From Treponema sp. (GTDB taxonomy: Bacteria; Spirochaetota; Spirochaetia; Treponematales; Treponemataceae), in contig JAHAZA010000045.1 of NCBI GenBank assembly GCA_018385415.1, positions 1 to 62,215 of the forward strand: DNA of 62,215 nt, read 5' to 3'. Shown here piece by piece: positions 1 to 8,432 of this stretch. The notes below the pieces were generated by a model. The model had not been told where the DNA came from. It worked only from the letters and a program-made list of their open reading frames with translations, and made no database searches. A program made the position numbers and the translations under genes. The number at the start of each line of letters is the position of its first letter. Positions within the stretch are counted from its first letter, which is position 1.

Positions 1-155
1 GAAGCTGCTCCAAATGTTCCGGCACTTTTTCTATAGCATTGTAGCTTATATGATTAACCGCAATCTGGACTTTTATCAAAAGTTTTTCAGATTACGGTTA
101 ATTTAGAAAACTCGAATTTCAGGCTAAATAGTTAAATCCGTGCCGCTACGCAGCA
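1..155. other. Left-edge stretch without a recognisable gene
   Basis: No convincing coding region is visible. Positions 53-102 form a long imperfect inverted repeat (ATTAACCG arm paired with CGGTTAAT) around an A/T-rich centre, suitable as a bidirectional terminator between the lipoprotein gene to its right and whatever lies beyond the left edge. A second short dyad, GTGCCGC/GCAGCAC, lies at about 140-156, right against the stop of the lipoprotein gene. What the first 50 bases belong to cannot be told from the window. Confidence 0.4.
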
Positions 156-1112
156 CTAGTTAAAAGCCCGAACACTACAAACATAATTGAAATTGATGTC
201 CTTGGAGTTGCTGCCCATACTGCCATTGTAGAAAAACAGTACCCGGGCGCGATCATAGTTGGAAGGGTACTGACAACAAGACCAGTAATTGTAGTTGTCA
301 AATGTGCTTCCGCCTGCTTTTGAAAGGCTTTCATCTACTGCAGTTTTGTTCTGATAGATTGTGTACAGTTCTGCCACTGTTGGTAAATACCAGCCTGTTG
401 CAAGGTCTCCTGTAAGACCGTTGTTTTTAGCATAAGTTAAGCTATAGTTCCATGCAGGGTAATTTTCAGGATTGCTCGCTGCATCAGAACAGGCTTCTTT
501 TAGTATTTCCCAGCCGTCACTTCCGTCCATGTAGCCGCTTGTTTCATCTCCCACCAAAGCAGATATTTTTGTTTCGAAACCTGTGGCACTTTCTGTGCAC
601 CATGCAAGACCGCTTTTTTTATGAACAATTCCTACGCCAAGGGCAGTTTTTGTTGAGGTATCAGCACGTACGATTACTGCGGCAACTGTACCACTTTCTG
701 GAGTCTTATCTTTAGACAGAATTGTTCCGTTTTTTAAGACAAAGTCGCCAACACTGTATTTTGGAGTGTATATTGTATAACTAACACTTGCAACAGCACT
801 GTTATTCATGCCATCCTTAACTGCAATTGCCTTAACTGTTACGGCTTCTGTAATGCTGATTGCAGCTGTGTATTCTGTATTTGCCGCTGTTGGTTCACTT
901 CCGTCTGTTGTGTAGTAAATCTTTGCATCTCCTGTTGCACAACTGATTGTTACACTTGTTCCGCTGTTAACTGCACCTGATTCAACGCTGAATTCTGGGG
1001 TTGCTACTGTTTGCTTAACAGGATAATCAATACCATTAGAACAACTGAACATTCCCAATGCAAGAACTGCCGCAACCGCAACTCCTGCGACTTTTTTCAA
1101 AATACTTTTCAT
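156..1112 (-). CDS. DUF1566-like lipoprotein with a chitobiase C-terminal-like domain
   Basis: A 318-residue exported lipoprotein. The N-terminus is a lipoprotein signal: two Lys, a hydrophobic stretch, then FSC with the lipidated Cys at residue 24. Residues about 35-115 match the CHB_HEX_C-type module (IYYTTDGSEPT followed by a VKAIAVKDG segment), a small beta-sandwich common in spirochaete surface proteins. The remainder resembles DUF1566/fimbrial-like modules, with a GWYLPTVAELY motif, a YNYWSCCQ motif and the terminal SVRAFN. The family is known mainly from genome annotation, so the role is inferred only as a surface or periplasmic protein. It stands alone on the minus strand, with hairpins upstream at 1225-1259 and 1477-1512. 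Confidence 0.75.
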   Translation of the reverse strand: MKSILKKVAGVAVAAVLALGMFSCSNGIDYPVKQTVATPEFSVESGAVNSGTSVTISCATGDAKIYYTTDGSEPTAANTEYTAAISITEAVTVKAIAVKDGMNNSAVASVSYTIYTPKYSVGDFVLKNGTILSKDKTPESGTVAAVIVRADTSTKTALGVGIVHKKSGLAWCTESATGFETKISALVGDETSGYMDGSDGWEILKEACSDAASNPENYPAWNYSLTYAKNNGLTGDLATGWYLPTVAELYTIYQNKTAVDESLSKAGGSTFDNYNYWSCCQYPSNYDRARVLFFYNGSMGSNSKDINFNYVCSVRAFN

Positions 1113-1224
1113 CGTATTCTCCCTTAAAATAATTTTTATGCTTTGTCACCTCAATGGCAGTGGGGAAAAAGATTTCTCTATTACCCTTCGCTTCAGTCGA
1201 AATGACAAGTTTAAAACAAAAAAA

Positions 1225-1259
1225 GCACAGTTTCCTGCCGACAAAGCAGAAACCTGTGC
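1225..1259. terminator. Bidirectional hairpin with T/A flanks
   Basis: Arms GCACAGTTTCCTGC (1225-1238) and GCAGAAACCTGTGC (1246-1259) pair around a 7-nt loop with one mismatched column. Seven A residues lie on the left, giving a U-run on the minus strand, and CTTTT lies on the right. It is shaped like an intrinsic terminator. It sits upstream of the lipoprotein gene, so it may end minus-strand transcription coming from the Pro-rich gene. Confidence 0.55.
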
Positions 1260-1311
1260 CTTTTAAAATTTTCAACTATTGTATATTTGTTATCTGTATA
1301 TTCTTCGCCTA

Positions 1312-1372
1312 GAGAACTGAGAACTGAGAACTGAGAACTGAGAACTGAGAACTGAGAACTGAGAACTGAGAA
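1312..1372. repeat. Heptanucleotide tandem repeat, about 8.5 copies of GAACTGA
   Basis: Eight perfect consecutive copies of GAACTGA occupy 1314-1369, with partial units at each side. The array is intergenic, between two hairpins. Perfect 7-mer arrays are prone to slipped-strand copy change. No promoter or coding frame is obvious inside it. Confidence 0.9.
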
Positions 1373-1476
1373 ACGCTACTGTTTTCCGATTTTTGTGTCA
1401 ATAACATATTCCAGTATTATAATTCAAATTTCGTGTAAATACAATTAATTTGCTCTTTAAAAGGCAAAAAGGCAAA

Positions 1477-1512
1477 AGCCAGATTTATGAGATTTCTTCT
1501 CAATAATTTGGC
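1477..1512. terminator. Terminator of the Pro-rich protein gene (bidirectional)
   Basis: AGCCAGATTTATGAGA and TCTCAATAATTTGGCT form a long stem. A run of eight T follows on the plus strand, and a T-rich GGCTTTTGCCTTTTTG tail follows on the minus strand. It lies about 65 bp beyond the stop of the minus-strand Pro-rich gene, the expected place for its terminator. Confidence 0.65.
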
Positions 1513-1577
1513 TTTTTTTTCAGGCCTTAAAAATTGGAGACCTTTTTCAGTGGAATGGCTAAACGCTGACCATTTTT

Positions 1578-2483
1578 TTACTTTCCAACATCAAGAAGAA
1601 TGTCACTGTTAATTCCGTTTTGATTTAATTTAACGGTTACAAGATTTCCTGTTTTGACTGCCGTAATATTCTGCTGTGAACAGAACTTATAGAGAATAGA
1701 AGCTGGAAAAGCTGCACTCTGTGAAAGTGAAATTTCTACGTTGAAAATCTGGTGACCATTTTCTGTTCCATTCGATTTAAAGAACATATAGAAGGTTTCT
1801 GACAATGTCTGATTGTTATAAAGCATTTTGCAGTCACCTGTTAAAAGGAACGAACCGTCGTTTTCTGGATTACTAAAATAAACTGCATTACATGCTTTTA
1901 ACAAATCATAATTATTTATCACAAATCGTCTTATTGCAGGCGGTTCATCTGTAGGTCGTGATTTTGAAGCAGCCTCAACTGAAAGATTTTTCTGTGCTGC
2001 TTTAATTTCATTCAATTCTGTTAAAATCTGAGTAAGAACAACATCCTGAGGATTCTTGCTTCCAGTAAAGGCTGTGGTATTAGTTCCCATCAAACCTGAC
2101 AGACTTGAAAAAGCTCCCTGCTTTGCTAACGCTGAAAGATCTGCGGCTGTCAAATCGTTAAGGGTTGCTGGAAGAACAGGATTTGCTTTTGCTGTAGCGG
2201 TCTGGTTTTCTTTTTCAGTTGTGGTTGTAGTGGTAGCTGTCTGATTCTGTGTCTGTGATTTTGTTGACTGTGGCTTCTGACCTTGTGTGTGATATCCAGG
2301 CATTGTTGGCTGTGAAGAAATTGAAGGCATCTGTGGCATTTGAATATTTGTCACAGGTGCTACAGGGGCAACCGGCGCTACTGGAGCTGTCGGTGCTTTG
2401 ACTCCACCACTCTGAGAAAAACAATTAAACGAAATTAAGGCAAAAGCTGCGGCTGCAACAAAATTCCTCTTACAACTGTGCAA
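1578..2483 (-). CDS. Exported proline-rich protein of unknown function
   Basis: Function not recognised. I place the start at a TTG (2483-2481) because GGAGG lies six bases upstream and the following residues form a signal peptide (basic start, AAAAFALISF core, then FSQ). This gives about 301 residues; an upstream in-frame extension is possible but would put a long basic tail before the signal. The mature N-terminal part has PVAPVAPVAPV-type repeats and Gln/Thr/Ser-rich low complexity to about residue 110. The rest is a compact domain ending in a run of beta-like sequence. It overlaps the 3' end of the HExxH gene by 14 bp, which implies translational coupling and a shared transcript. Confidence 0.6.
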   Translation of the reverse strand: MHSCKRNFVAAAAFALISFNCFSQSGGVKAPTAPVAPVAPVAPVTNIQMPQMPSISSQPTMPGYHTQGQKPQSTKSQTQNQTATTTTTTEKENQTATAKANPVLPATLNDLTAADLSALAKQGAFSSLSGLMGTNTTAFTGSKNPQDVVLTQILTELNEIKAAQKNLSVEAASKSRPTDEPPAIRRFVINNYDLLKACNAVYFSNPENDGSFLLTGDCKMLYNNQTLSETFYMFFKSNGTENGHQIFNVEISLSQSAAFPASILYKFCSQQNITAVKTGNLVTVKLNQNGINSDILLDVGK

Positions 2484-3279
2484 GGGATTCCTCCACGAAT
2501 TCAAGTCTCTGCTGAAGTTGTGCAATAGTTTTAGAAAGACGATTTTTTTCTTTTTCAAGCTTTGTTTTCTGATCAACAGGTGCCTGAGCCTTTTGCTTCA
2601 TCAGTGAACGAACAGTAACAGGACTTTCGCCTGCCATAATCTGTTCCTGGGCTTCAGCACGTTGTTCCGGCTTTTTGATTGCAGAAAGCATCTTCATATT
2701 ATCAAAACCAATAGCTGGATTTACATCCTGAACTCTACCGACGCGTGTAATATCACGTGCAGAATTTCGAGGCAAACACAAAATGCGGTCAATGTAATCT
2801 TCATAACGGATATTTGCTTTCTGACACAAGGCATGAGCCTTTGCCAAAAGCTTTCCAAATTCCTGCATGATTCTACCATTTGCTTCGATATAATTTTTCT
2901 GAATGTTTTCTGTAAGTTCCTTTAATTCAGGGAACGAATCAATGTCGATTGAGTAATATTTTTTTTCTTCTGCAATTTTTAAAAGGGAATGAAACTTTGC
3001 CCAAAATGCTTCGTTATGTACTTTTGCATTGTACATATAAGAACTTCCGTTTAACGCAATCTGTTTTTCGGCAATAAGGTGATGTGTGTATTCATGAATT
3101 GAAGTGTAAACAAGTTCCGAATCAGTTTTAAAATTTTTATTGTGAAGAATGATTTCGTGTGTATCAGGTTTGTAAAGACCGTTAACACGGCAGCTTTCTT
3201 TTCCACTCTGAGTTACAGTAAAGTCTAAGTCTGTTGATGCAATGTCGAGAAGCATCTCTTTGATTTTTTCGTTATCCAT
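2470..3279 (-). CDS. HExxH-motif protein with a C-terminal coiled coil
   Basis: A 269-residue cytoplasmic protein (no signal peptide). Residues 62-66 are HEYTH, a zincin-type HExxH motif with a further His at 67, in a segment predicted helical; this suggests a metallopeptidase or a DUF with a metallopeptidase-like fold. The C-terminal 40 residues (KTKLEKEKNRLSKTIAQ and on) look like a coiled coil. I do not recognise a named family. The start has no Shine-Dalgarno: TAGAAT lies seven bases upstream of the ATG, separated from it by a G/C tract, so the message may be leaderless. The downstream exported Pro-rich protein overlaps it by 14 bp. Confidence 0.6.
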   Translation of the reverse strand: MDNEKIKEMLLDIASTDLDFTVTQSGKESCRVNGLYKPDTHEIILHNKNFKTDSELVYTSIHEYTHHLIAEKQIALNGSSYMYNAKVHNEAFWAKFHSLLKIAEEKKYYSIDIDSFPELKELTENIQKNYIEANGRIMQEFGKLLAKAHALCQKANIRYEDYIDRILCLPRNSARDITRVGRVQDVNPAIGFDNMKMLSAIKKPEQRAEAQEQIMAGESPVTVRSLMKQKAQAPVDQKTKLEKEKNRLSKTIAQLQQRLEFVEESLAQL

Positions 3280-3308
3280 GGGGGGTATTCTAGCACAAAT
3301 GGGGGGGG
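3280..3308 (-). promoter_or_regulatory. Promoter region of the HExxH gene with two homopolymeric G tracts
   Basis: On the plus strand, G6 (3280-3285) lies directly against the start codon and G8 (3301-3308) about 15 bp farther out. Each sits in a near-identical AT-G(n)-TATT context, so the second looks like a duplicate of the first. The candidate -10 (TAGAAT, minus strand, 3292-3287) lies between them, putting the G8 tract inside the -10/-35 spacer. No convincing -35 is visible. Confidence 0.4.
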
Positions 3309-3447
3309 TATTACTATTGATTGGGAAGTAATTATTTGGTGAGTTTAATTTGAAATAAATTTGAAATTCAGATGCGATTTTTAAATATATGCTATAATTA
3401 TTATGACTGGCTTTTGTCAGAATGTTTTAAAGTCAAAGGAGAAATTT

Positions 3448-4080
3448 ATGAAAAAAATTTTATTAGCTGTTTTATTAAGCTTAGCCGTTGCAAGTGGTTT
3501 TGCTGCCGGGTCAAAAACCTATAGTTCATTCGGGTTCCATTTTTCGACTCCGTTTATGTTTGAATTTGGCAGTGCCAACGGAGAAAAAAATACTGGCATT
3601 ACTAACTCTGTTGCATTTGGAATTAATGCAACTAACTTATATAGCGAAAAAATAGGTATATATGCAGCTTTAGATATTATGCTTCCACTTTCTATTACTA
3701 ATTACCAGACTTCTAATGGTCAAACCACGTCGACTACTATTACAAGAGATAATTACAGAGCTCTGTGGGGTATGTCTTGTTTAATGGGACCTGCAATTGT
3801 TGTTTCAAAATCTGAGAAAAATATGTTTTTAATTTCTCCTGGCGTTCACTTTAATATGCTTTGTGCAGAGGCTGCTGCTCCGTTGACATCATATACATTA
3901 GGCGTTGGAGCTAACTTCCAGTACAATCTCTTTTTCGGTTCAAACGGATATTTTAATTTTGGTGGAGATCTGGCATTTGATTTTCTGGGATGGGCATCTT
4001 TATCGGGAAAAAATTATTCTGTAAACTCTGTAACCGTTACAGTTGTGCCTAGAATCGGAGTAGGTTTCAGATATCGGTAA
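3448..4080 (+). CDS. Small outer-membrane beta-barrel-like protein
   Basis: A 210-residue exported protein. The start at 3448 is supported by AAAGGAG seven bases upstream and by a signal peptide beginning exactly there (MKK, hydrophobic core, then AAG as a plausible cleavage site). The mature part is rich in aromatic and Gly/Ser/Thr residues in alternating patterns and ends with GFRYR, typical of outer-membrane barrel proteins with an aromatic/basic C-terminus. Treponemes have many such lineage-specific proteins, so the function is unknown. The upstream region has an extended -10, TGCTATAAT (3390-3398). The gene stops immediately before the rsmE stop on the opposite strand. Confidence 0.65.
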   Translation: MKKILLAVLLSLAVASGFAAGSKTYSSFGFHFSTPFMFEFGSANGEKNTGITNSVAFGINATNLYSEKIGIYAALDIMLPLSITNYQTSNGQTTSTTITRDNYRALWGMSCLMGPAIVVSKSEKNMFLISPGVHFNMLCAEAAAPLTSYTLGVGANFQYNLFFGSNGYFNFGGDLAFDFLGWASLSGKNYSVNSVTVTVVPRIGVGFRYR

Positions 4081-4848
4081 TTAATTCAAAAATCCAAGTT
4101 TCGAAAGAATAATACTTGCACTTACAGTTGCTGCAGTTTCGGTACGCATTACACGGCTTCCCATGGAACAGATTTTAAAACCTTTTTCTCTGAGAAGCTC
4201 CCTCTCTTTGTCTGTCCAGCCACGTTCACTGCCGATTGCAGCAACGACTTTCTGATTTTCAGAAAGTTTTTCTACGCCCCTCATCAAAGCTTCAAGACTG
4301 CCTTTAGGGCGAATGTTATCAAGTGTAATTTTTATATCATTTTCAGAAATAGATTCAAGGCATTCCTTAAGTGAGGAATGAAGGAAAAGCTCTGGAACAT
4401 GAGTCGAGGCCGCCTGAACTGTTCCGTCTAAAAGCATCTGGTAAGCAGCGCCTCGTTCCACCAAAGTTGACTGCATGTAAGATTTTTCACCAAGTTCTGT
4501 GCCCGTAAGGTGAACTTCGCAAGCCCCCAAAGCTGCTACATCACGCAAAAGGCGTTTAAGTTGAATAGGACGTGGAAACCCGATTATCATAATCAAAGGG
4601 AACAAAGGTTTACCGTCAGATTCCCCTTTAAATGAAAATTCATACTGAACATCATTTTTACCTGTCTTTGGATTTGGAACTTCAACTGCCTTTGTAATTG
4701 TCGCAGTTCCTGCCTGACCGCCGATAATACCTGCAGAAAAAGTATCACCCTCGTTTTTGTGAAGCACACGGTTAAGGTGAATTGCCCGTTCATCCCGGGC
4801 ATCAAGAGGCTTGTTGATTTCTTCATTTGTAAAAAGACAGATATTCAT
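4081..4848 (-). CDS. rsmE: 16S rRNA (uracil-1498-N3)-methyltransferase RsmE
   Basis: At 255 residues it matches the RsmE family in length and layout: an N-terminal PUA-like domain with the HLNRVLHKNEGD motif, then a SPOUT-type knotted methyltransferase. The diagnostic C-terminal block is complete (IGSERGWTDKE, then MGSRVMRTETAA). It methylates U1498 of 16S rRNA in the 30S subunit using SAM. The start lacks a Shine-Dalgarno; a perfect TATAAT (4860-4855) ends six bases before the ATG, suggesting a leaderless message. It is divergent from the M29 aminopeptidase gene with only 45 bp between start codons. Confidence 0.93.
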   Translation of the reverse strand: MNICLFTNEEINKPLDARDERAIHLNRVLHKNEGDTFSAGIIGGQAGTATITKAVEVPNPKTGKNDVQYEFSFKGESDGKPLFPLIMIIGFPRPIQLKRLLRDVAALGACEVHLTGTELGEKSYMQSTLVERGAAYQMLLDGTVQAASTHVPELFLHSSLKECLESISENDIKITLDNIRPKGSLEALMRGVEKLSENQKVVAAIGSERGWTDKERELLREKGFKICSMGSRVMRTETAATVSASIILSKLGFLN

Positions 4849-4893
4849 AAGAATATTATACAGAAGCCTGCATTTTTGTGGTATAGTTAAAAT

Positions 4894-6069
4894 ATGAATT
4901 CAATGAAATCTTTACTCAATAAAAACTCTACTCCTGCACAGACAGTAATTTCCACAGTCTGCAAAATCACAAAAGGAGAAAAAATCCTAATCGTTGCAAA
5001 TCCTGAAACAAATCTTATTGCCCAGGACATTTATACAGAAGCGCTGGCTGCCGGAGCTCATCCAACCCTCATCTTTCAGCCGGCAAAAAAATCAATGGAT
5101 AGCGCAGAACCAGCAGTTATCGGCGCGCTTAAATCCGAACCCGATGTATTTTTCTCAATCTCTCATGTAAAACTGGGAAAAGATCCAGAAGCAGCTGCAA
5201 ATCCATACAAGACAGAGGACGGTCGAACCTTCGACCACATTTTTGACTATCTTTTAGACGGCAAAAAAACAATGCGTGCCGTATGGACACCAGGCCTTAC
5301 AAAAGACATGTTTGACCGCACTGTGAACATCGACTACGCATTGCTTGCTGACCGCTGTGCCAAATTAGGTAAAAAATATGACAATGCTGTTTCAGTACAT
5401 GTAACTGCCCCTGGCGGAACTGACATCACTGTTCCAGTTGAAGGTCGTAAAGGCCTTTTTGATGATGGAGATTTTTCTAAGCCGGGCTCAGGCGGAAATA
5501 TTCCTGCCGGTGAAGTATTCATCAGCCCGATTGTAGGTGACCCAAAAGTTGAAGGTTCAGGTTGTAATGGTACTATTGTCTTTGATGGTTCAATGACATT
5601 TGGTGACGGAGATTCAATCATCAAGACACCAATTGAGGTTACTGTAAAAAATGGATTTGTTCAGACAGTAAAGGGCGCCGAAGAAGCAGCTCGACTTCTT
5701 AAAACAATTGAAGATGCAGAAGCAAAAGCTGTTAAGATGGAAAAGGAAGGTAAGCTTCCAGCCGGTCAGGGAGAAATCTACAAGCGCAATGCAAGAAACA
5801 TTGGCGAACTTGGAATCGGATTAAACCCTGCTGCAACAATTACCGGCAACATGCTTGAAGACGAAAAAGCCTTCAAAACCTGCCATTTTGCCATCGGCCA
5901 GAATTATGACGGAGACGCCCCAAGCTTAATTCACCTTGATGGCGTTGTAAGAAATCCTACTATTGTAATTACTTACAAGGATGGATCTGCATTCACCGCT
6001 TTGGAAAACGGTGAACTTAAAATCCAGAATTCCATTATTAAAAAAGCAATTGATGCTATAAAGTCTTAA
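4894..6069 (+). CDS. M29-family aminopeptidase (thermophilic metalloprotease family)
   Basis: A 391-residue cytoplasmic metalloaminopeptidase of the AmpS/PepS (M29) type, which removes N-terminal residues from peptides with a two-metal centre. Family landmarks are in order: NIPAGEVFISP with a metal-binding Glu, then the ELGIGLNP segment, HFAIGQNYDG, and a C-terminal HLDGVV block with metal-binding His/Asp. The start has TATAGT (4882-4887) six bases upstream and no Shine-Dalgarno, so it is probably leaderless. Its 3' end overlaps the convergent ABC ATPase gene by 14 bp. Confidence 0.85.
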   Translation: MNSMKSLLNKNSTPAQTVISTVCKITKGEKILIVANPETNLIAQDIYTEALAAGAHPTLIFQPAKKSMDSAEPAVIGALKSEPDVFFSISHVKLGKDPEAAANPYKTEDGRTFDHIFDYLLDGKKTMRAVWTPGLTKDMFDRTVNIDYALLADRCAKLGKKYDNAVSVHVTAPGGTDITVPVEGRKGLFDDGDFSKPGSGGNIPAGEVFISPIVGDPKVEGSGCNGTIVFDGSMTFGDGDSIIKTPIEVTVKNGFVQTVKGAEEAARLLKTIEDAEAKAVKMEKEGKLPAGQGEIYKRNARNIGELGIGLNPAATITGNMLEDEKAFKTCHFAIGQNYDGDAPSLIHLDGVVRNPTIVITYKDGSAFTALENGELKIQNSIIKKAIDAIKS

Positions 6070-6898
6070 TCATGTCGCTTTCTTCTTTGATCTGATTGCG
6101 AGTCATCATTTCAGAGTGTTTAAGCATACTTGCAGGAAGCCCGTAAACTTTTTCAAGATCAGCATCGGTCATAACTTCTTCTGGAGTTCCAAGATCGATG
6201 TCATGGTTTGGATGGAAAAGCATTACGGTTTCTGCATATTTTCTTGTAAGATCAAGTTCGTGCATTGAAATATAAATTGTAGTTCCTGTTACTTTGCAGA
6301 ACTCACGAAGGTATTTCAATGCATAATTTTTCTGATAGTCTTCACAGGCAAAAAGTGGTTCATCCATAAACACAGATTTGGAACCATAAATCATTGAGAA
6401 TGCAATCAGTACACGCTGCATCTGACCTTTACTCAAAGCATTCAATTTTTTTTCACCAAGGGAATCAAGCTCAAACACTTTAATGATCTCAGCAAGCAGA
6501 TCACTGTTTGAATCTTGAACACCTTTTGCTGATCCTTTCAACATTCCGTTTTCATAAACATAATTGAGAAGATCAGAAACTTTGTCGTCTGTATCAAATT
6601 CCATATTCTGATAAAGGAATGAAGCAAGTTCATTCTTTTCTTCATCAGACAAGGTAGAAGTTTCTTTTCCAAAGAGCCAGATCTTTCCCTCTGAAGGCAA
6701 AAGGCGGCCGCTGGCTAACAGCATGAATGTAGATTTACCACTGCCGTTTGGACCAACCAGGCTAACAAAACCGCCAGGTAGTTCAGCACCAAAATGATCA
6801 AAAATTACTGGAGGCTGAATCTGATTTCCGTTTTCGTCAAGATCACCTTCAACAGCAGGATAAGAAAAATGTACGTCGTTAAATGTAATGATACTCAT
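6056..6898 (-). CDS. Lone ABC-type ATPase subunit
   Basis: A 280-residue ABC ATPase. Walker A GPNGSGKST is at residues 49-57. The signature region is degenerate, LSKGQMQRV in place of LSGGQ. Walker B is SVFMDEP, and the switch His is in ISMHELD. An insertion between beta strands near residues 18-30 (DENGNQIQPP) is unusual. There is no permease or binding protein next to it, so the partner and substrate cannot be told; it could serve a distant transporter or a non-transport role. TAAAAT lies six bases before the ATG without a Shine-Dalgarno. Confidence 0.8.
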   Translation of the reverse strand: MSIITFNDVHFSYPAVEGDLDENGNQIQPPVIFDHFGAELPGGFVSLVGPNGSGKSTFMLLASGRLLPSEGKIWLFGKETSTLSDEEKNELASFLYQNMEFDTDDKVSDLLNYVYENGMLKGSAKGVQDSNSDLLAEIIKVFELDSLGEKKLNALSKGQMQRVLIAFSMIYGSKSVFMDEPLFACEDYQKNYALKYLREFCKVTGTTIYISMHELDLTRKYAETVMLFHPNHDIDLGTPEEVMTDADLEKVYGLPASMLKHSEMMTRNQIKEESDMIKTL

Positions 6899-6971
6899 GC
6901 TTTTATTTTAACAGAAAACAGTATTATGGGGTAGACGGAATTTTCAAGGTTCAGGGAATTTTTACAATTTC

Positions 6972-8432
6972 CTAAATCTTTCTTAAGAACTTAAAACTGT
7001 TTTTTTCTAAAAGAATATTGCGTAATTTGAAAGCTTCTATTTTTTCGCCGCTTATCATATCCTGGTAAACTTCTGAATCATTCTTTGGCTTTGCATCAAT
7101 CAACGCTTCTTTATCGTCACAGTTGCAGATTACAACCACTCGTTCAGAACCTTCTTTACCATCACAGCTTTCAAAACCGTTATTTAATTCTTTTCCATCA
7201 CTGCATTTTTTACCATCAATGGCGCCCACATAATTCCTTGAAAAAACAAACTGTCTGTTTGCCACCATCTCTTCTCTGTAATCACCTTTTTGAAGTGCCA
7301 CAGAATTTTTTCTGATTTCTGCAAGTTTCGAAATACCTTCAGCAATAAAACCAGAATCAAATCCAGGCCAGGCAAATTCCTCAAGATCTGCAAACGGTGG
7401 AACAGCGGGACGAAGCTCATAATCATCCCACTGACCACGCTTTCCGCGGTAAGCATATTCACTTCCATAATACACCGACGGAATCCCTGGCACTGCAAAC
7501 ATCAATGCGTAAATCAGAAGAAGCTTTTCTTTGGGATTTTTGATTGTGGAAGCGATGCGGTTAACATCATGATTGTCTAGAAAATTATAAAGTGGCGCAT
7601 ATTTGTAAATTCCTTTCTGCTGACCAAACTCACGATTTAAGTTGTAGGAAAGCTCAAAGAAATTGAAATTGTCCACCGATGAATAAATTGCTTTGTACAG
7701 CTGATAATTTGTAACTGAATCAATGCGGTTAGAACTGCACCACTGATTGTAATCACCGTGAACCACTTCGCCCATTAACCAGAAATCATTTTTTTTACTA
7801 CGACAGAAAGAACCCAGGGCTTCAAGAAATTCCTTGTCCATAACATCGGCAGCATCAAGACGAAGACCGTCAATCGAAAATTCCTCAATCCAAAAATTTA
7901 CTGCACCAAAAATGTGATTACGGACAGCAGTATTTTTAAGATTCAATTTTACAAGATCCTTGCAGCCTGCCCAGCCTTCATAATCAAAAGAGTCACCGTA
8001 ATTGCTCTGTTGACTAAAATTAAGATTTAAATACCAGTCTTTATATTGAGAATTCTGACCATTTCGCTGAATGTCCTTAAAAGCAAAAAAATCACGGCCC
8101 GTATGGTTGAATACTGCATCAAGGACAATTACAAAACCTTTTCTATGAGCCTCATGGCAAAAAGCCTTGAACTTTTCATTATTACCCAGACGGCGGTCAA
8201 CATAATAGTAATCGATAGTATCATAACCATGACGGGTTGATTCAAAAATAGGGCCGATATAAAGAGCATTAAAACCAAGTGAACGGATGCGATCTAAATC
8301 GCCTGTTAGTATTTCAAAAAAATTTCCGGCTGGCCGTGAATAGTCATTTGACTTTGGACAGTTTCCTGCACCCAGCGGATAAATATGATAGAAGATTTTT
8401 TCTGTAAATATTTCTTTCTGGTAAAAACCCAT
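6972..8432 (-). CDS. GH13 alpha-amylase-family glycoside hydrolase
   Basis: A 486-residue cytoplasmic glycoside hydrolase of the alpha-amylase superfamily, acting on alpha-glucans or maltodextrins. The catalytic set is complete: nucleophile Asp193 in GLRLDAAD, acid/base Glu222 in LMGEV, and the stabilising Asp289 in FLDNHD. The beta-4-region DAVFNH (105-110) is present too. No signal peptide is visible, so it probably acts on imported oligosaccharides (maltogenic amylase or neopullulanase-like specificity cannot be separated by eye). The C-terminal beta domain carries a charged Gly/Lys/Glu-rich insertion around residues 405-430. AAGGGG five bases before the ATG is a good Shine-Dalgarno. Confidence 0.88.
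   Translation of the reverse strand: MGFYQKEIFTEKIFYHIYPLGAGNCPKSNDYSRPAGNFFEILTGDLDRIRSLGFNALYIGPIFESTRHGYDTIDYYYVDRRLGNNEKFKAFCHEAHRKGFVIVLDAVFNHTGRDFFAFKDIQRNGQNSQYKDWYLNLNFSQQSNYGDSFDYEGWAGCKDLVKLNLKNTAVRNHIFGAVNFWIEEFSIDGLRLDAADVMDKEFLEALGSFCRSKKNDFWLMGEVVHGDYNQWCSSNRIDSVTNYQLYKAIYSSVDNFNFFELSYNLNREFGQQKGIYKYAPLYNFLDNHDVNRIASTIKNPKEKLLLIYALMFAVPGIPSVYYGSEYAYRGKRGQWDDYELRPAVPPFADLEEFAWPGFDSGFIAEGISKLAEIRKNSVALQKGDYREEMVANRQFVFSRNYVGAIDGKKCSDGKELNNGFESCDGKEGSERVVVICNCDDKEALIDAKPKNDSEVYQDMISGEKIEAFKLRNILLEKNSFKFLRKI

Noticed and set aside
1036..1275. 79-codon minus-strand frame spanning the repeat-rich spacer
   Set aside because: It is out of frame over the lipoprotein gene start and translates the dispersed-repeat-like segment; a spurious frame.
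1312..1372. Short direct repeats as a possible CRISPR array
   Set aside because: The units are contiguous 7-mers without spacers and no cas gene is present.
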